Shown piece after piece: positions 28,278-35,471 of a stretch of 64,000 nucleotides of DNA. How positions within the stretch are numbered: the first letter of the stretch is position 1; every line of letters starts with the position of its first letter. The notes beneath the pieces were generated by a model that worked only from the letters and a program-made list of their open reading frames with translations, did not search any database and was not told where the DNA came from. The DNA comes from Actinoplanes auranticolor (lineage in GTDB: Bacteria; Actinomycetota; Actinomycetes; Mycobacteriales; Micromonosporaceae), in the NCBI RefSeq assembly GCF_018332655.1, contig NZ_BOQL01000053.1, forward strand, positions 1-64,000. Reading direction: 5' to 3'. A program made the position numbers and the translations under genes.

Positions 28278-29225
28278 GTGCCGACCAGCAACGCCAACTC
28301 CTCCTCGTCCGGCTCCCGTCGGGCCTCCAACTCCCTGCCGCGTCGCTCGCCGTCGCGTCTGGCCCGGCTCGAGCAACTACGTCGCCTCACCCCTCGCGAT
28401 CACCAGCTGCTGGGCTGGCTCGCCGAGCACTACATCTTGTCGACCGATCAGATCGCCGCGGCCCTGTTCCCGTCCCGGCGGTCGGCGCGGCTGCGTCTGG
28501 CCGTGTTGCAGCAGCTGGAGGCGGTCACCCGGTTCGTCGACACCACCACCGGTAACCGGCAGTACCTCTACACCCTGGGTCCGCTCGGTGCTGTGGTGTA
28601 CCCGACGCAGTTCAACGACCCCAACCGGGCGGGCGCCCGAGCGCCGCGTACCGCGATCGAACGCACCGAGCGGATCATCGGTAGCCGAAGGCTGCGCCAT
28701 CTGCTGGGCACCAACCAGCTGTTCATCGACTTGGCCGCCCACGCCCGCGCCCACACCGGTGTGCGGTTGGCGCGGTGGTGGTCCGAGCAGCACGCCACCG
28801 CCGTGTTCGCCCGCGCCGGTGTGCAGCCCGACGGGCACGGCGTCTGGGTCGCCGGCGGGCGCGAGGTCGGGTTCTTCCTCGAACATGACAACGGCACCGA
28901 ACCGTTGGGCATCGTGCTGAAGAAGCTGCGCGGCTACGGACAGCTCGCCGCCTACGGCCCTCGGTACCCGGTCCTGCTGCGGGTTCCCGGCCGCCGTCGG
29001 GAACGGCACCTACTCGACGCCCTATGTGGGGTGCCGACCGCCATGCCGGTCGCGACCGGTATCCACGGCGAGCATCCCGCCGGCGAGTCTTGGACCCTCA
29101 CGTCCGATCCGGGCCCGCGACGGTGGCTGCACGAGCTGCCTTCTGATCATGGCCCGGACAATCCGGCGACCAACCCGCACCGCTACCCCGACGACGGACC
29201 CGCCGATTTCGACCCGGAACTCTGA
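28278..29225 (+). CDS. Replication-relaxation family protein
   Basis: The 315-residue protein fits the Replic_Relax family, usually coded beside conjugative ATPases in actinobacterial plasmids. The N-terminus is Ser/Arg-rich. A winged helix follows: RLTPRDHQLLGWLAEHYILS and TDQIAAALFPSRRSARLRLA, then LEAVTRF, the wing. The region after about 110 continues LRHLLGTNQLFIDLAAHAR and the central VGFFLEHDNGTEPLGIVLKK, which aligns with the family's nuclease-like or DNA-binding core (EXDxGTE-type). Its role may be in initiating plasmid replication or transfer; the exact reaction is not established. The start is GTG 28278. It is probably severed from the coupling-ATPase operon by the cargo at 20.1-27.9 kb. 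Confidence 0.82.
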   Translation: MPTSNANSSSSGSRRASNSLPRRSPSRLARLEQLRRLTPRDHQLLGWLAEHYILSTDQIAAALFPSRRSARLRLAVLQQLEAVTRFVDTTTGNRQYLYTLGPLGAVVYPTQFNDPNRAGARAPRTAIERTERIIGSRRLRHLLGTNQLFIDLAAHARAHTGVRLARWWSEQHATAVFARAGVQPDGHGVWVAGGREVGFFLEHDNGTEPLGIVLKKLRGYGQLAAYGPRYPVLLRVPGRRRERHLLDALCGVPTAMPVATGIHGEHPAGESWTLTSDPGPRRWLHELPSDHGPDNPATNPHRYPDDGPADFDPEL

Positions 29226-29694
29226 CCGGTCCCTGTGGCAGGTCAACGGCGAGCCTGTCGGTCGCAAGGTCGTTTGTCAGACCTCCCCGGGTCTCACACT
29301 TTCCCGCCACCGCCTTACACCATCCGACGCTTGCTTCTGACACTGCAGGTCAGACGCCGTTCTGACGATCCCAACAGCCGCCGAGACTGACAGACCCGGC
29401 CGCTACCTTCTTCGGCACTACCTCATCCCACATTTCGCTCCACCCGGTTCGGTCCCGCCTTCGGGATTGCCTCGCCGCACCGTTTCGGTGCGCCTCGTCC
29501 ACCCGCCCCTTTGAGGGCCGGTCGGCGACCGCGCCGCGCGGTGACCTTCCCAGGCCGCACCGCACCAACCGGCACCACCCCGCACCGTCTCGGATCCCTT
29601 CCGCTTCATCACCCGCAACCGACCCATGTACCCGGTGGGCCGGTCACCTCTGCGCGCCCAGAAGACGCGCCCGTATCCCAGGAGGACCCTCGCT
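29226..29694 (+). promoter_or_regulatory. Leader region with GTCAGA and CTCACA words
   Basis: The 469-base gap before ATG 29695 contains GTCAGA/TCTGAC at 29276, 29336, 29349 and 29361, with CTCACA at 29293. These are the same words as in the 80-bp elements. No coding sequence is supported. It probably holds the promoter of the long plus-strand operon starting at 29695. Confidence 0.55.
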
Positions 29695-30504
29695 ATGACC
29701 GCTACGCACAACGGTGCGGCAACGCCCCTGAGCCGTTTCGGCCGCCGCGTCCCGACCAGCACGACTGCCAAGAACACCACTTCGGCGACCACGAACACCG
29801 GCCCGGCGGTACCAGCAGCTGCCGTGCAGACGCCGATCGCGACGATTCGGTCGATGATCGTCTGCCTGCCCGACGGACTACCGTCGCAGGCGCTGACCGC
29901 GCACCAGCTCGACCGGCACTTCGGTGTGTCCGGCAACCTGCAGCCCCGCTTCTGGGCTGTCGAGGCCAGATGGCTCTGGCAGACCAGGCACCTCATCGCG
30001 CCGCGCAAGGGCAAGCCCACCTATTGCGCGGGCGGACCGGTCAAGCTCCTCGAGCTCGCCGGGTTGCGCCACGCCGCCGGCATGGGGGCCGGTATCCGCC
30101 ACCAGCTGTGGCAGCACGTCGTCCATGGCACCCCGCCGGCCCGGCCCTGGCACGTGTACCAGGCCCGGCATCTGGCCGAGCCCGCCACCTACCCGCTGCA
30201 GCGGGTGGAGGCGGACTTCTTCGGTCAGCCGCGGGTCAACGCGATGCGGCTGCACAACGCCGTCAGCTACGGCGCCGCGCACCTCCTGGTGGAGGAGTTG
30301 GAGATGTTTCAGGCCGGCCCGCTGGCCTACCAGCACTACAGCGCCGCCACCGCCGTCTGCGCCGACGCGCTACTGACCGCCGACGGGCACAAGCTCGCAC
30401 CCGCCGGCGATGCCCTGGCCCACCGGGTGACCTACCTCGAGCAGGCCAGCCGCTATCTCGACACCGTCGAGGCCGGCCAGCGGCTGCTCGCCGTCGCTTT
30501 CTAA
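29695..30504 (+). CDS. Conjugative-element protein of unknown function
   Basis: ATG 29695 follows AGGAGGACCCTCGCT, an excellent ribosome site, and gives 269 residues. A low-complexity Thr/Ala N-terminus (1-45) precedes a soluble alpha/beta region: IRSMIVCLPDGLPSQALTAH, then KGKPTYCAGGPVKLLELAGL and a helical C-terminus (EELEMFQAGPLAYQHYSAAT). No catalytic or membrane motif. It is the first gene of the plus-strand accessory operon, 469 bases after the replication-relaxation gene. No family recognised. Confidence 0.7.
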   Translation: MTATHNGAATPLSRFGRRVPTSTTAKNTTSATTNTGPAVPAAAVQTPIATIRSMIVCLPDGLPSQALTAHQLDRHFGVSGNLQPRFWAVEARWLWQTRHLIAPRKGKPTYCAGGPVKLLELAGLRHAAGMGAGIRHQLWQHVVHGTPPARPWHVYQARHLAEPATYPLQRVEADFFGQPRVNAMRLHNAVSYGAAHLLVEELEMFQAGPLAYQHYSAATAVCADALLTADGHKLAPAGDALAHRVTYLEQASRYLDTVEAGQRLLAVAF

Positions 30505-30900
30505 CCGAACCGGAACCGGTCGGGCACCCTCTCCATCCCCCGGCACCTCAGGCGATCGGCGGCGGCCCGGCCGGCTCCACCATCACGATTACGGCTGCTC
30601 CCCCAGCTACCCGGATTACCCGCGGATCCGCGCAGCCGCAGGTCCGCCGGGAACACCGGCGTGTGGTGCCCGCGACGCAGCCTGCGCAGGCGCCTTAGCA
30701 CCACCAGCCGCTGGGCGAGCGCCGATCGGCGGACGCACATCAGCCCGCCTGGGCGCGTAACCGCCACACCCGAGCAAATCCCACTTCCCATCCCTTCCGG
30801 GGACCGTGCCTGGCCGCGTGCCGCAACCCCGGGAACCGCCGGGGACAGGTATGCGCTCCGCCGCGGTGATCCCGGTGCATTCTCCCGAGAGGAACCACCG
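30505..30900. other. Gap before the flavoprotein gene
   Basis: These 396 bases hold no supported gene; translated frames are Pro/Arg-rich. A weak CCCCGG/CCGGGG stem lies in the last 80 bases and GAGAGGAA is the ribosome site of the flavoprotein gene. Confidence 0.4.
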
Positions 30901-32259
30901 ATGTTCACACCCGTCGAGCCGTCTGCACTGATCACGTCCGTTCTGCGAGCCGTTGCCCTTAGGCAGCCCGACTCGGAGGCGATGCGGGCGATCATGCAAC
31001 GCTCATCCGAGTTCCCGAGTTCCCTGCAGGCCCAGCTCACCGGCATTGCCCTCGACCCCGCCGCCCGGGAAGCCGCCGAGCAGTCATTGGACGTGTTCTG
31101 GTCGAACGAGGCGGCCCGCCAGGACACGCTGCGCTCCAGCGGCACCGACCGGGAAGTCATCATCGGCAGTGGATTCCACGCCGCGGTGTACGCCGCCGTG
31201 CGTGTCCTCACCGGCTTCCCGAAGCCTCTGGTGCTCGAACGCAGCTCGCGTGCCGGTGGCACCTTCGCGATGACGACACGAGCGACGTTCTACCTCAACT
31301 CCCGCAATCGTCCCGGCGGTGCAGGTCAGGCCGGAGACCTGGGAGCCAGCCTGAATTACCTGCCCGGCGCGCCGATCCAGGCGGCGAACCTGTCCATGGC
31401 GGAGTACCAGAGCAACACCGACATGGCCTTCATCATCCGGCTGACCCTGGCACAGTTCGCCGACGTGGTCACCGACGCGAACGTCGTGTCCGTGTCCGGT
31501 GACACCACCGGCCTGCAGATCGACATCGCCGACCGCGCCCCCGTTCCTGCCGGACGGCTCATCGACGCCCGAGGACTCGGTGATCCCCGTCTGCAGAGCC
31601 TGACCAACGGCACCACCATCGTCACCTTCGCGCAGTTCATGAACCGCATGGCCGGCATGTGGCCGCTGCGGGATCTGCGCCGGGTCGCGGTGATCGGTGG
31701 TGGTGACTCCGCTAAGTGCACCGTCGAGTCGCTGCTGGGCCTCGCACCGCCACCACTCATGGCCGCCGCGGCCCTCGACCGCGTGGACCGCATCGACTGG
31801 TACGCCGACGACCTGCCCGACACCTGCGAGACCTGGCGGCAGAACATGCGCGGCCGATACCAGGGCATCGGCCGCTACCTGCGCCCCGACCGGCTCGGCG
31901 TGCGCCGACTTCTGGTGCAGAACCGCCGCGTTCAGCCCGTCGCGCTGCCTGGCGCGGCGCTGATCGACGGCCGCACTTACGACCTGGTCGTGGTCTGCAC
32001 CGGAAACCAGGAGACGCCCATCCCCGGGATCACCGCCGATTCCTTCGAGGACTACGCCATCGGGGGTGCGGACGCGGTCGCCAGCAGGGATTACACCCTG
32101 CCGGTGTTCCGGGTCGGCCCCCACGCCAGGCTGCCGTTCACCCGCCAGGAACGCGAGGACGGCATCGCCAACATCGCCGCCAACGCCGTCTCGATGTTCC
32201 GGACCGCCGGCAAGACCGCCGCCCTGGCCGCAACGCTCAACGCGCCAACCGGCGACTGA
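30901..32259 (+). CDS. FAD/NAD(P)-binding oxidoreductase-like protein
   Basis: ATG 30901 follows GAGAGGAACCACCG and gives 452 residues. A first dinucleotide-binding fold begins with VIIGSGFHAAVYAAVRVL (about 79-96) and LVLERSSRAGGTFAMTTRAT, the FAD-type Glu-ending strand. A second Rossmann motif, VAVIGGGDSAKCTVESLLG (about 263-281), would bind NADPH. YDLVVVCTGNQETPIPGI is the ATG-like signature near the end. This two-fold layout is that of flavin monooxygenases and thioredoxin-reductase relatives. Substrate unknown. A redox enzyme is unusual between conjugation-associated genes; its neighbours give no pathway. Expression is probably with the operon. Confidence 0.7.
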   Translation: MFTPVEPSALITSVLRAVALRQPDSEAMRAIMQRSSEFPSSLQAQLTGIALDPAAREAAEQSLDVFWSNEAARQDTLRSSGTDREVIIGSGFHAAVYAAVRVLTGFPKPLVLERSSRAGGTFAMTTRATFYLNSRNRPGGAGQAGDLGASLNYLPGAPIQAANLSMAEYQSNTDMAFIIRLTLAQFADVVTDANVVSVSGDTTGLQIDIADRAPVPAGRLIDARGLGDPRLQSLTNGTTIVTFAQFMNRMAGMWPLRDLRRVAVIGGGDSAKCTVESLLGLAPPPLMAAAALDRVDRIDWYADDLPDTCETWRQNMRGRYQGIGRYLRPDRLGVRRLLVQNRRVQPVALPGAALIDGRTYDLVVVCTGNQETPIPGITADSFEDYAIGGADAVASRDYTLPVFRVGPHARLPFTRQEREDGIANIAANAVSMFRTAGKTAALAATLNAPTGD

Positions 32260-32355
32260 GACCCAGCCGCTCGTCTAAGCGCTGCTACCTGGTCACGCGT
32301 CCGGCCGGCGAGACCCGATCGGTGACGTACCGACCGCTTTCGTCGGCCGGCGCCT

Positions 32356-32388
32356 GGGTGCTGTCGCCCCATTAGCCGGACAGCACCC
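32356..32388. terminator. Intergenic hairpin after the flavoprotein gene
   Basis: GGGTGCTGTC (32356-32365) and GACAGCACCC (32379-32388) form a perfect 10-bp stem with a 13-base loop. There is no T-run. It is one of a set of hairpins between genes of this operon. Confidence 0.55.
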
Positions 32389-32473
32389 GCGCACCCCGCC
32401 GTCCCCGGGATCCGCGATGGACCGGCCGGCCAGCACCCATCTCGACACAGCCATCTGCGAACGGAGAACCACC

Positions 32474-32707
32474 ATGTCTGAACAGCACGACCCTGCCGGT
32501 CCCGCGGCGTTGCCGCCAGGCGCCCGACTGCTGTCCACGCAGCAAGCCGTCGACGCCCTGGTGTCCGGCGACCACCCGCAGAGCCGTCAGGGCAACCTCG
32601 CCATCGACGCCGCCCTCATCGCGCTGCTGCGACAGGGCCGCATCATCGCCTGCCGCCTCATTGACGGCCGCATCGCCTTCCACCGCCACCCCGACACAAC
32701 CGCCTGA
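32474..32707 (+). CDS. Small helical protein of unknown function
   Basis: ATG 32474 follows CGGAGAACCACC and gives 77 residues. The protein is soluble with a likely DNA-binding-sized alpha/beta fold: LSTQQAVDALVSGDHP (helix), then NLAIDAALIALLRQGRIIAC and RLIDGRIAFHRH (strands). No family recognised. Its 3' end is followed by a 7-bp stem GGCGCCC/GGGCGCC (32764-32784). Conserved-looking small genes of this type are frequent in actinobacterial conjugative elements (general knowledge). Confidence 0.6.
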   Translation: MSEQHDPAGPAALPPGARLLSTQQAVDALVSGDHPQSRQGNLAIDAALIALLRQGRIIACRLIDGRIAFHRHPDTTA

Positions 32708-32999
32708 CCCGGCCGCTGACGCCCATCCACCGATAGGCGGTGGCAGCCGCCAGACAACACCCCGGCGCCCAGGGACGGGGCGCCTTCCACAAGCCCGGCC
32801 GGCGAAACGGCCACTCTTTCCCTCTTGCACCGCATCACTGCCGGTGACGCGGCTCCGCCCGCACCAGGCCCGTCTACGGCGTCACCGAGCGACCCCTCCA
32901 TCACGTCCCCGCGCTCCGGTTCGCCGCCCCGCCGCCGCCCCGGCTTGCGGGGCTTCTTGCTGTCCGGCACCACAACCCCCTTTGGAGAGGAGCCCGATC

Positions 33000-33359
33000 G
33001 TGGCTACCCGCATCACCAGAACCGTCATCGACGACGTCGACGGCACCGACGCCGCCGGCACCTACCGCTTCGCCCTCGAAGACACCGCCTTCGAGATCGA
33101 CCTGTCCGAGGCCAACCTGGCCCGGCTACGCGATGCGCTCGCCCCGTTCATCGCCGCCGGCCGTCGCCTGCCCAAGAACCCGACCGTGCGCGGCGCCGCC
33201 CGCCCCAACCCGGCGGCCTCGGAGTCGGTCAAGCGGATGCGGCGCTGGTGGGCCGACAACCAGCACCACGACAACGTTCCCGAATACCGCGCCAGCGGAC
33301 GCCTTCCGCAGCAGGTCATCGACGCCTACCAGCAGGCCACCACCCCGCAGCCGAACTGA
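33000..33359 (+). CDS. lsr2: Lsr2-like nucleoid-associated protein
   Basis: GTG 33000 follows GGAGAGGAGCCC and gives 119 residues. The N-terminal dimerisation domain is recognisable: VIDDVDGTDA, YRFALEDTAFEIDLSEANL and RLRDALAPFIAAGRRL. The C-terminal DNA-binding domain has WADN and the segment ASGRLPQQVIDAYQQA, which corresponds to the Lsr2 hook RGR-x-P-x-x-(V/I)-x-x-A-Y. Here the first Arg is Ser (SGR), so AT-minor-groove binding may be altered. Lsr2 silences AT-rich foreign DNA; element-borne copies may help an incoming element stay quiet. It precedes a 16-bp perfect hairpin. Confidence 0.9.
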   Translation: MATRITRTVIDDVDGTDAAGTYRFALEDTAFEIDLSEANLARLRDALAPFIAAGRRLPKNPTVRGAARPNPAASESVKRMRRWWADNQHHDNVPEYRASGRLPQQVIDAYQQATTPQPN

Positions 33360-33363
33360 CCGG

Positions 33364-33405
33364 GTCGTGCGCCCGGCGTCGCTTCCCGCACGCCGGGCGC
33401 ACGAC
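33364..33405. terminator. Perfect 16-bp intergenic hairpin
   Basis: GTCGTGCGCCCGGCGT (33364-33379) and ACGCCGGGCGCACGAC (33390-33405) pair without mismatch around a 10-base loop, four bases after the Lsr2 stop. No T-run follows. It could terminate or shield the lsr2 transcript. Confidence 0.75.
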
Positions 33406-33515
33406 TTGCCTCACCTGGCTGATCGAAGCGTGCATCAGTGCACGCCAACCCTGCACACCCCAGCGCGGCGGCCTGCAACGGGCGGGCCGCCGCCATACCG
33501 GAAGGGACCGCCACC

Positions 33516-34421
33516 ATGACCGACGCCACCCCCGGCACTCCTGGACCGGAACCGGCGCACAGCGCGTTCCGCGTCCTGGCCGCGCTTGCCGACCTGCGCG
33601 AAGCGACTGCCGCTGCCATCGCCCAGCACGCAGGGCTCGCCTACTCCACTGTCACGCCGAAACTACGCGCCTGGGAAACCAGCGGACACGCCCAGAAGTA
33701 CCGCCATGCCGCCACCAACCAGACCTTGTGGCGGCTGACGCCGGCTGGGCGAGCCGCCACCGGCGCGCAAGGCGAGGTTCCCGTGCCGCCTCCGGACATC
33801 GAAGCGCCGGAGAACGCTGACGACGCCGACCGTGCTACCACCGCGCCGCTGGCTGAGCCGGCACCGTCCGATGTGCCGACCACGGAGCGTGACGCGAACC
33901 CGCCGCACACCGGCACCTACCGCGACGACGAGCCAGTCCCGCCCGCAGCACAACCCGTACCCACCCCGCCCGACGCCGCCGCGGACACCGAACCGCAAAC
34001 CGCCGAGTCGGTCCCCGACCACAGCAGCGACGACGCCGCCCTGCCGGACGACCGCGGTGACGAGACCGCCGTGCCGGATGACGCCGGCGGCGCGGCCGCC
34101 GCCGGGTCGGAGGGTTCCGCCGACAAGGCCGCTGCATCGGAAGGCAACGGGGCTGCGGCGACGCCGCAACCCGCCAAGCGCAAGCGGCCCGCCGGTGCGC
34201 TCGAGGCCAGCGTACTGGCCATCCTGCACAGCCGCCCGGGCGAGAGGTTCACGGTCAACGACCTACGCAAGCTGGTCGACAAGGCCGACCAAGGGACCGG
34301 CTACCCAGCCGCGAGCGCGGGCGCCCTCGCCAACGCGCTCACCAAGCTGACCGGCAAAGGCCAGGTCGACACGGTGCAGGAGAAACCCGCCACCTTCCAG
34401 GCCGCGCCCGCCACCGACTGA
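33516..34421 (+). CDS. Two-domain winged-helix protein with acidic linker
   Basis: ATG 33516 follows GAAGGGACCGCCACC. Residues about 12-75 form a MarR/ArsR-like winged helix: FRVLAALADLREATAAAIAQ, LAYSTVTPKLRAWETSGHA and WRLTPAGRAA. The middle (about 85-225) is Pro/Asp/Glu-rich and disordered. The C-terminus (about 230-300) is a second helix-turn-helix-like unit: LEASVLAILHSRPGERFTVN and AGALANALTKLTGKGQVDTV. The first domain is clearly similar to the winged helix inside the LysM-SARP protein (residues about 665-735). It is probably a nucleoid-organising or regulatory DNA-binding protein. Spacing to the diguanylate cyclase is 100 bases, including a hairpin. Confidence 0.7.
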   Translation: MTDATPGTPGPEPAHSAFRVLAALADLREATAAAIAQHAGLAYSTVTPKLRAWETSGHAQKYRHAATNQTLWRLTPAGRAATGAQGEVPVPPPDIEAPENADDADRATTAPLAEPAPSDVPTTERDANPPHTGTYRDDEPVPPAAQPVPTPPDAAADTEPQTAESVPDHSSDDAALPDDRGDETAVPDDAGGAAAAGSEGSADKAAASEGNGAAATPQPAKRKRPAGALEASVLAILHSRPGERFTVNDLRKLVDKADQGTGYPAASAGALANALTKLTGKGQVDTVQEKPATFQAAPATD

Positions 34422-34448
34422 CCCCACCCCCACCTGGCTTCAGGTAGC

Positions 34449-34491
34449 CCGGGACGGGCGTCAACTCGTTGGCGCGAGACGCCCGCCCCGG
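34449..34491. terminator. 14-bp intergenic hairpin
   Basis: CCGGGACGGGCGTC (34449-34462) pairs with GACGCCCGCCCCGG (34478-34491) with a single mismatch and a 15-base loop. It lies just after the two-wing protein gene and 30 bases before the diguanylate cyclase start. Confidence 0.6.
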
Positions 34492-34520
34492 TGCTCCTTC
34501 CACCGAAAGGAGCAACCCCA

Positions 34521-35225
34521 GTGTCTCCCATCCTCACCGCGTCACTAACCGCGCTCGGCGGCCTGCTGGCCGGCCTCGGCTGCGGCGCTGTGGCCCTGCA
34601 CTGGCAGTACGAGCGGCTCGCAGACGCCCGCCGGCAAACCGCCGCGGCGAACCGGCGCGCGGATCACGCCGAGTTCCTGGCCCTGCATGACGACACCACC
34701 GGCATTCCCAACCGGCGGGCCTTCCTGGCCGCCTGCAACCGGGCACTGGCCACCGGCGATCCGACCGGGGTGGTCCTGCTCGACCTGGACAACTTCAAGA
34801 ACGTCAACGACACCTACAGCCACGAGCACGGCAACGACGTCCTGACCACCGTCGGGCTACGCCTGACCGACCTGGGCCCACCCGTACAGCTGGTAGCACG
34901 GCTGTCCGGCGACGAGTTCGCCCTGCTGATCACCGGCGACCACGCCCAGACCCGCGCGAGCGCGCACGCCGCCGCCACGGCGATCAGCGGCCAGCCGATC
35001 CCGATCGCCGGCACCCACGACCTCGCGATACACGCCAGCGTCGGCTACGCCCACACCACCGACCTCAGCACCACCCGGCAGCTGCTGCACGCCGCGGACC
35101 TGGCCATGTACGAGGCCAAACGCCGCGGCAGCGGCGTCACCGACACCCCGTCGCATCCGCCGCCGCGCGCGCGGTGCCGCGACGCCCGCCACCAAACCCA
35201 CAGATCCACAACCGACAACCCATGA
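34521..35225 (+). CDS. GGDEF diguanylate cyclase
   Basis: GTG 34521 follows GAAAGGAGCAACCCCA and gives 234 residues. One N-terminal membrane helix (about 3-25) and a short coil (ERLADARRQTAAANRRADHA) precede a full GGDEF domain. LHDDTTGIPNRRAF is the start, VVLLDLDNFKNVNDTYSHEHG the substrate-binding region and RLSGDEFALLI the active loop (SGDEF, an accepted GGDEF variant). No RxxD inhibitory site occurs upstream of the loop. The enzyme would make cyclic-di-GMP from GTP at the membrane. In an element context it could alter development or adhesion of the host during transfer (inference). No PAS or GAF sensor is attached. Confidence 0.85.
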   Translation: MSPILTASLTALGGLLAGLGCGAVALHWQYERLADARRQTAAANRRADHAEFLALHDDTTGIPNRRAFLAACNRALATGDPTGVVLLDLDNFKNVNDTYSHEHGNDVLTTVGLRLTDLGPPVQLVARLSGDEFALLITGDHAQTRASAHAAATAISGQPIPIAGTHDLAIHASVGYAHTTDLSTTRQLLHAADLAMYEAKRRGSGVTDTPSHPPPRARCRDARHQTHRSTTDNP

Positions 35226-35233
35226 CGAAGCAC

Positions 35234-35303
35234 CCGGCCGCTGGCCCGCCCGCCTCCTGAGGCCCCGCCGACCACTTCCGGCGCGGCACGCGCCAGCGGC
35301 CGG
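35234..35303. terminator. Long-loop 12-bp stem before the GHKL gene
   Basis: CCGGCCGCTGGC (35234-35245) and GCCAGCGGCCGG (35292-35303) pair perfectly across a 46-base loop in the 246-base gap between the diguanylate cyclase and GHKL genes. A leader structure or processing site is possible. Confidence 0.5.
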
Positions 35304-35471
35304 TGAGCCGTCCTCGACCGCCCACACCAGGCGGCATGACGACGTCGTCCGCCCCCGGCACACCCCGCCACCCGGCTCCAAGCGCCTGCCGCGCCGGACC
35401 TGGCCCATCGGCGTGCCCACACAGCGTGCACGCCGGCCTTTTCAGCCATACCTGCGACGAAGGAGCAAGCA

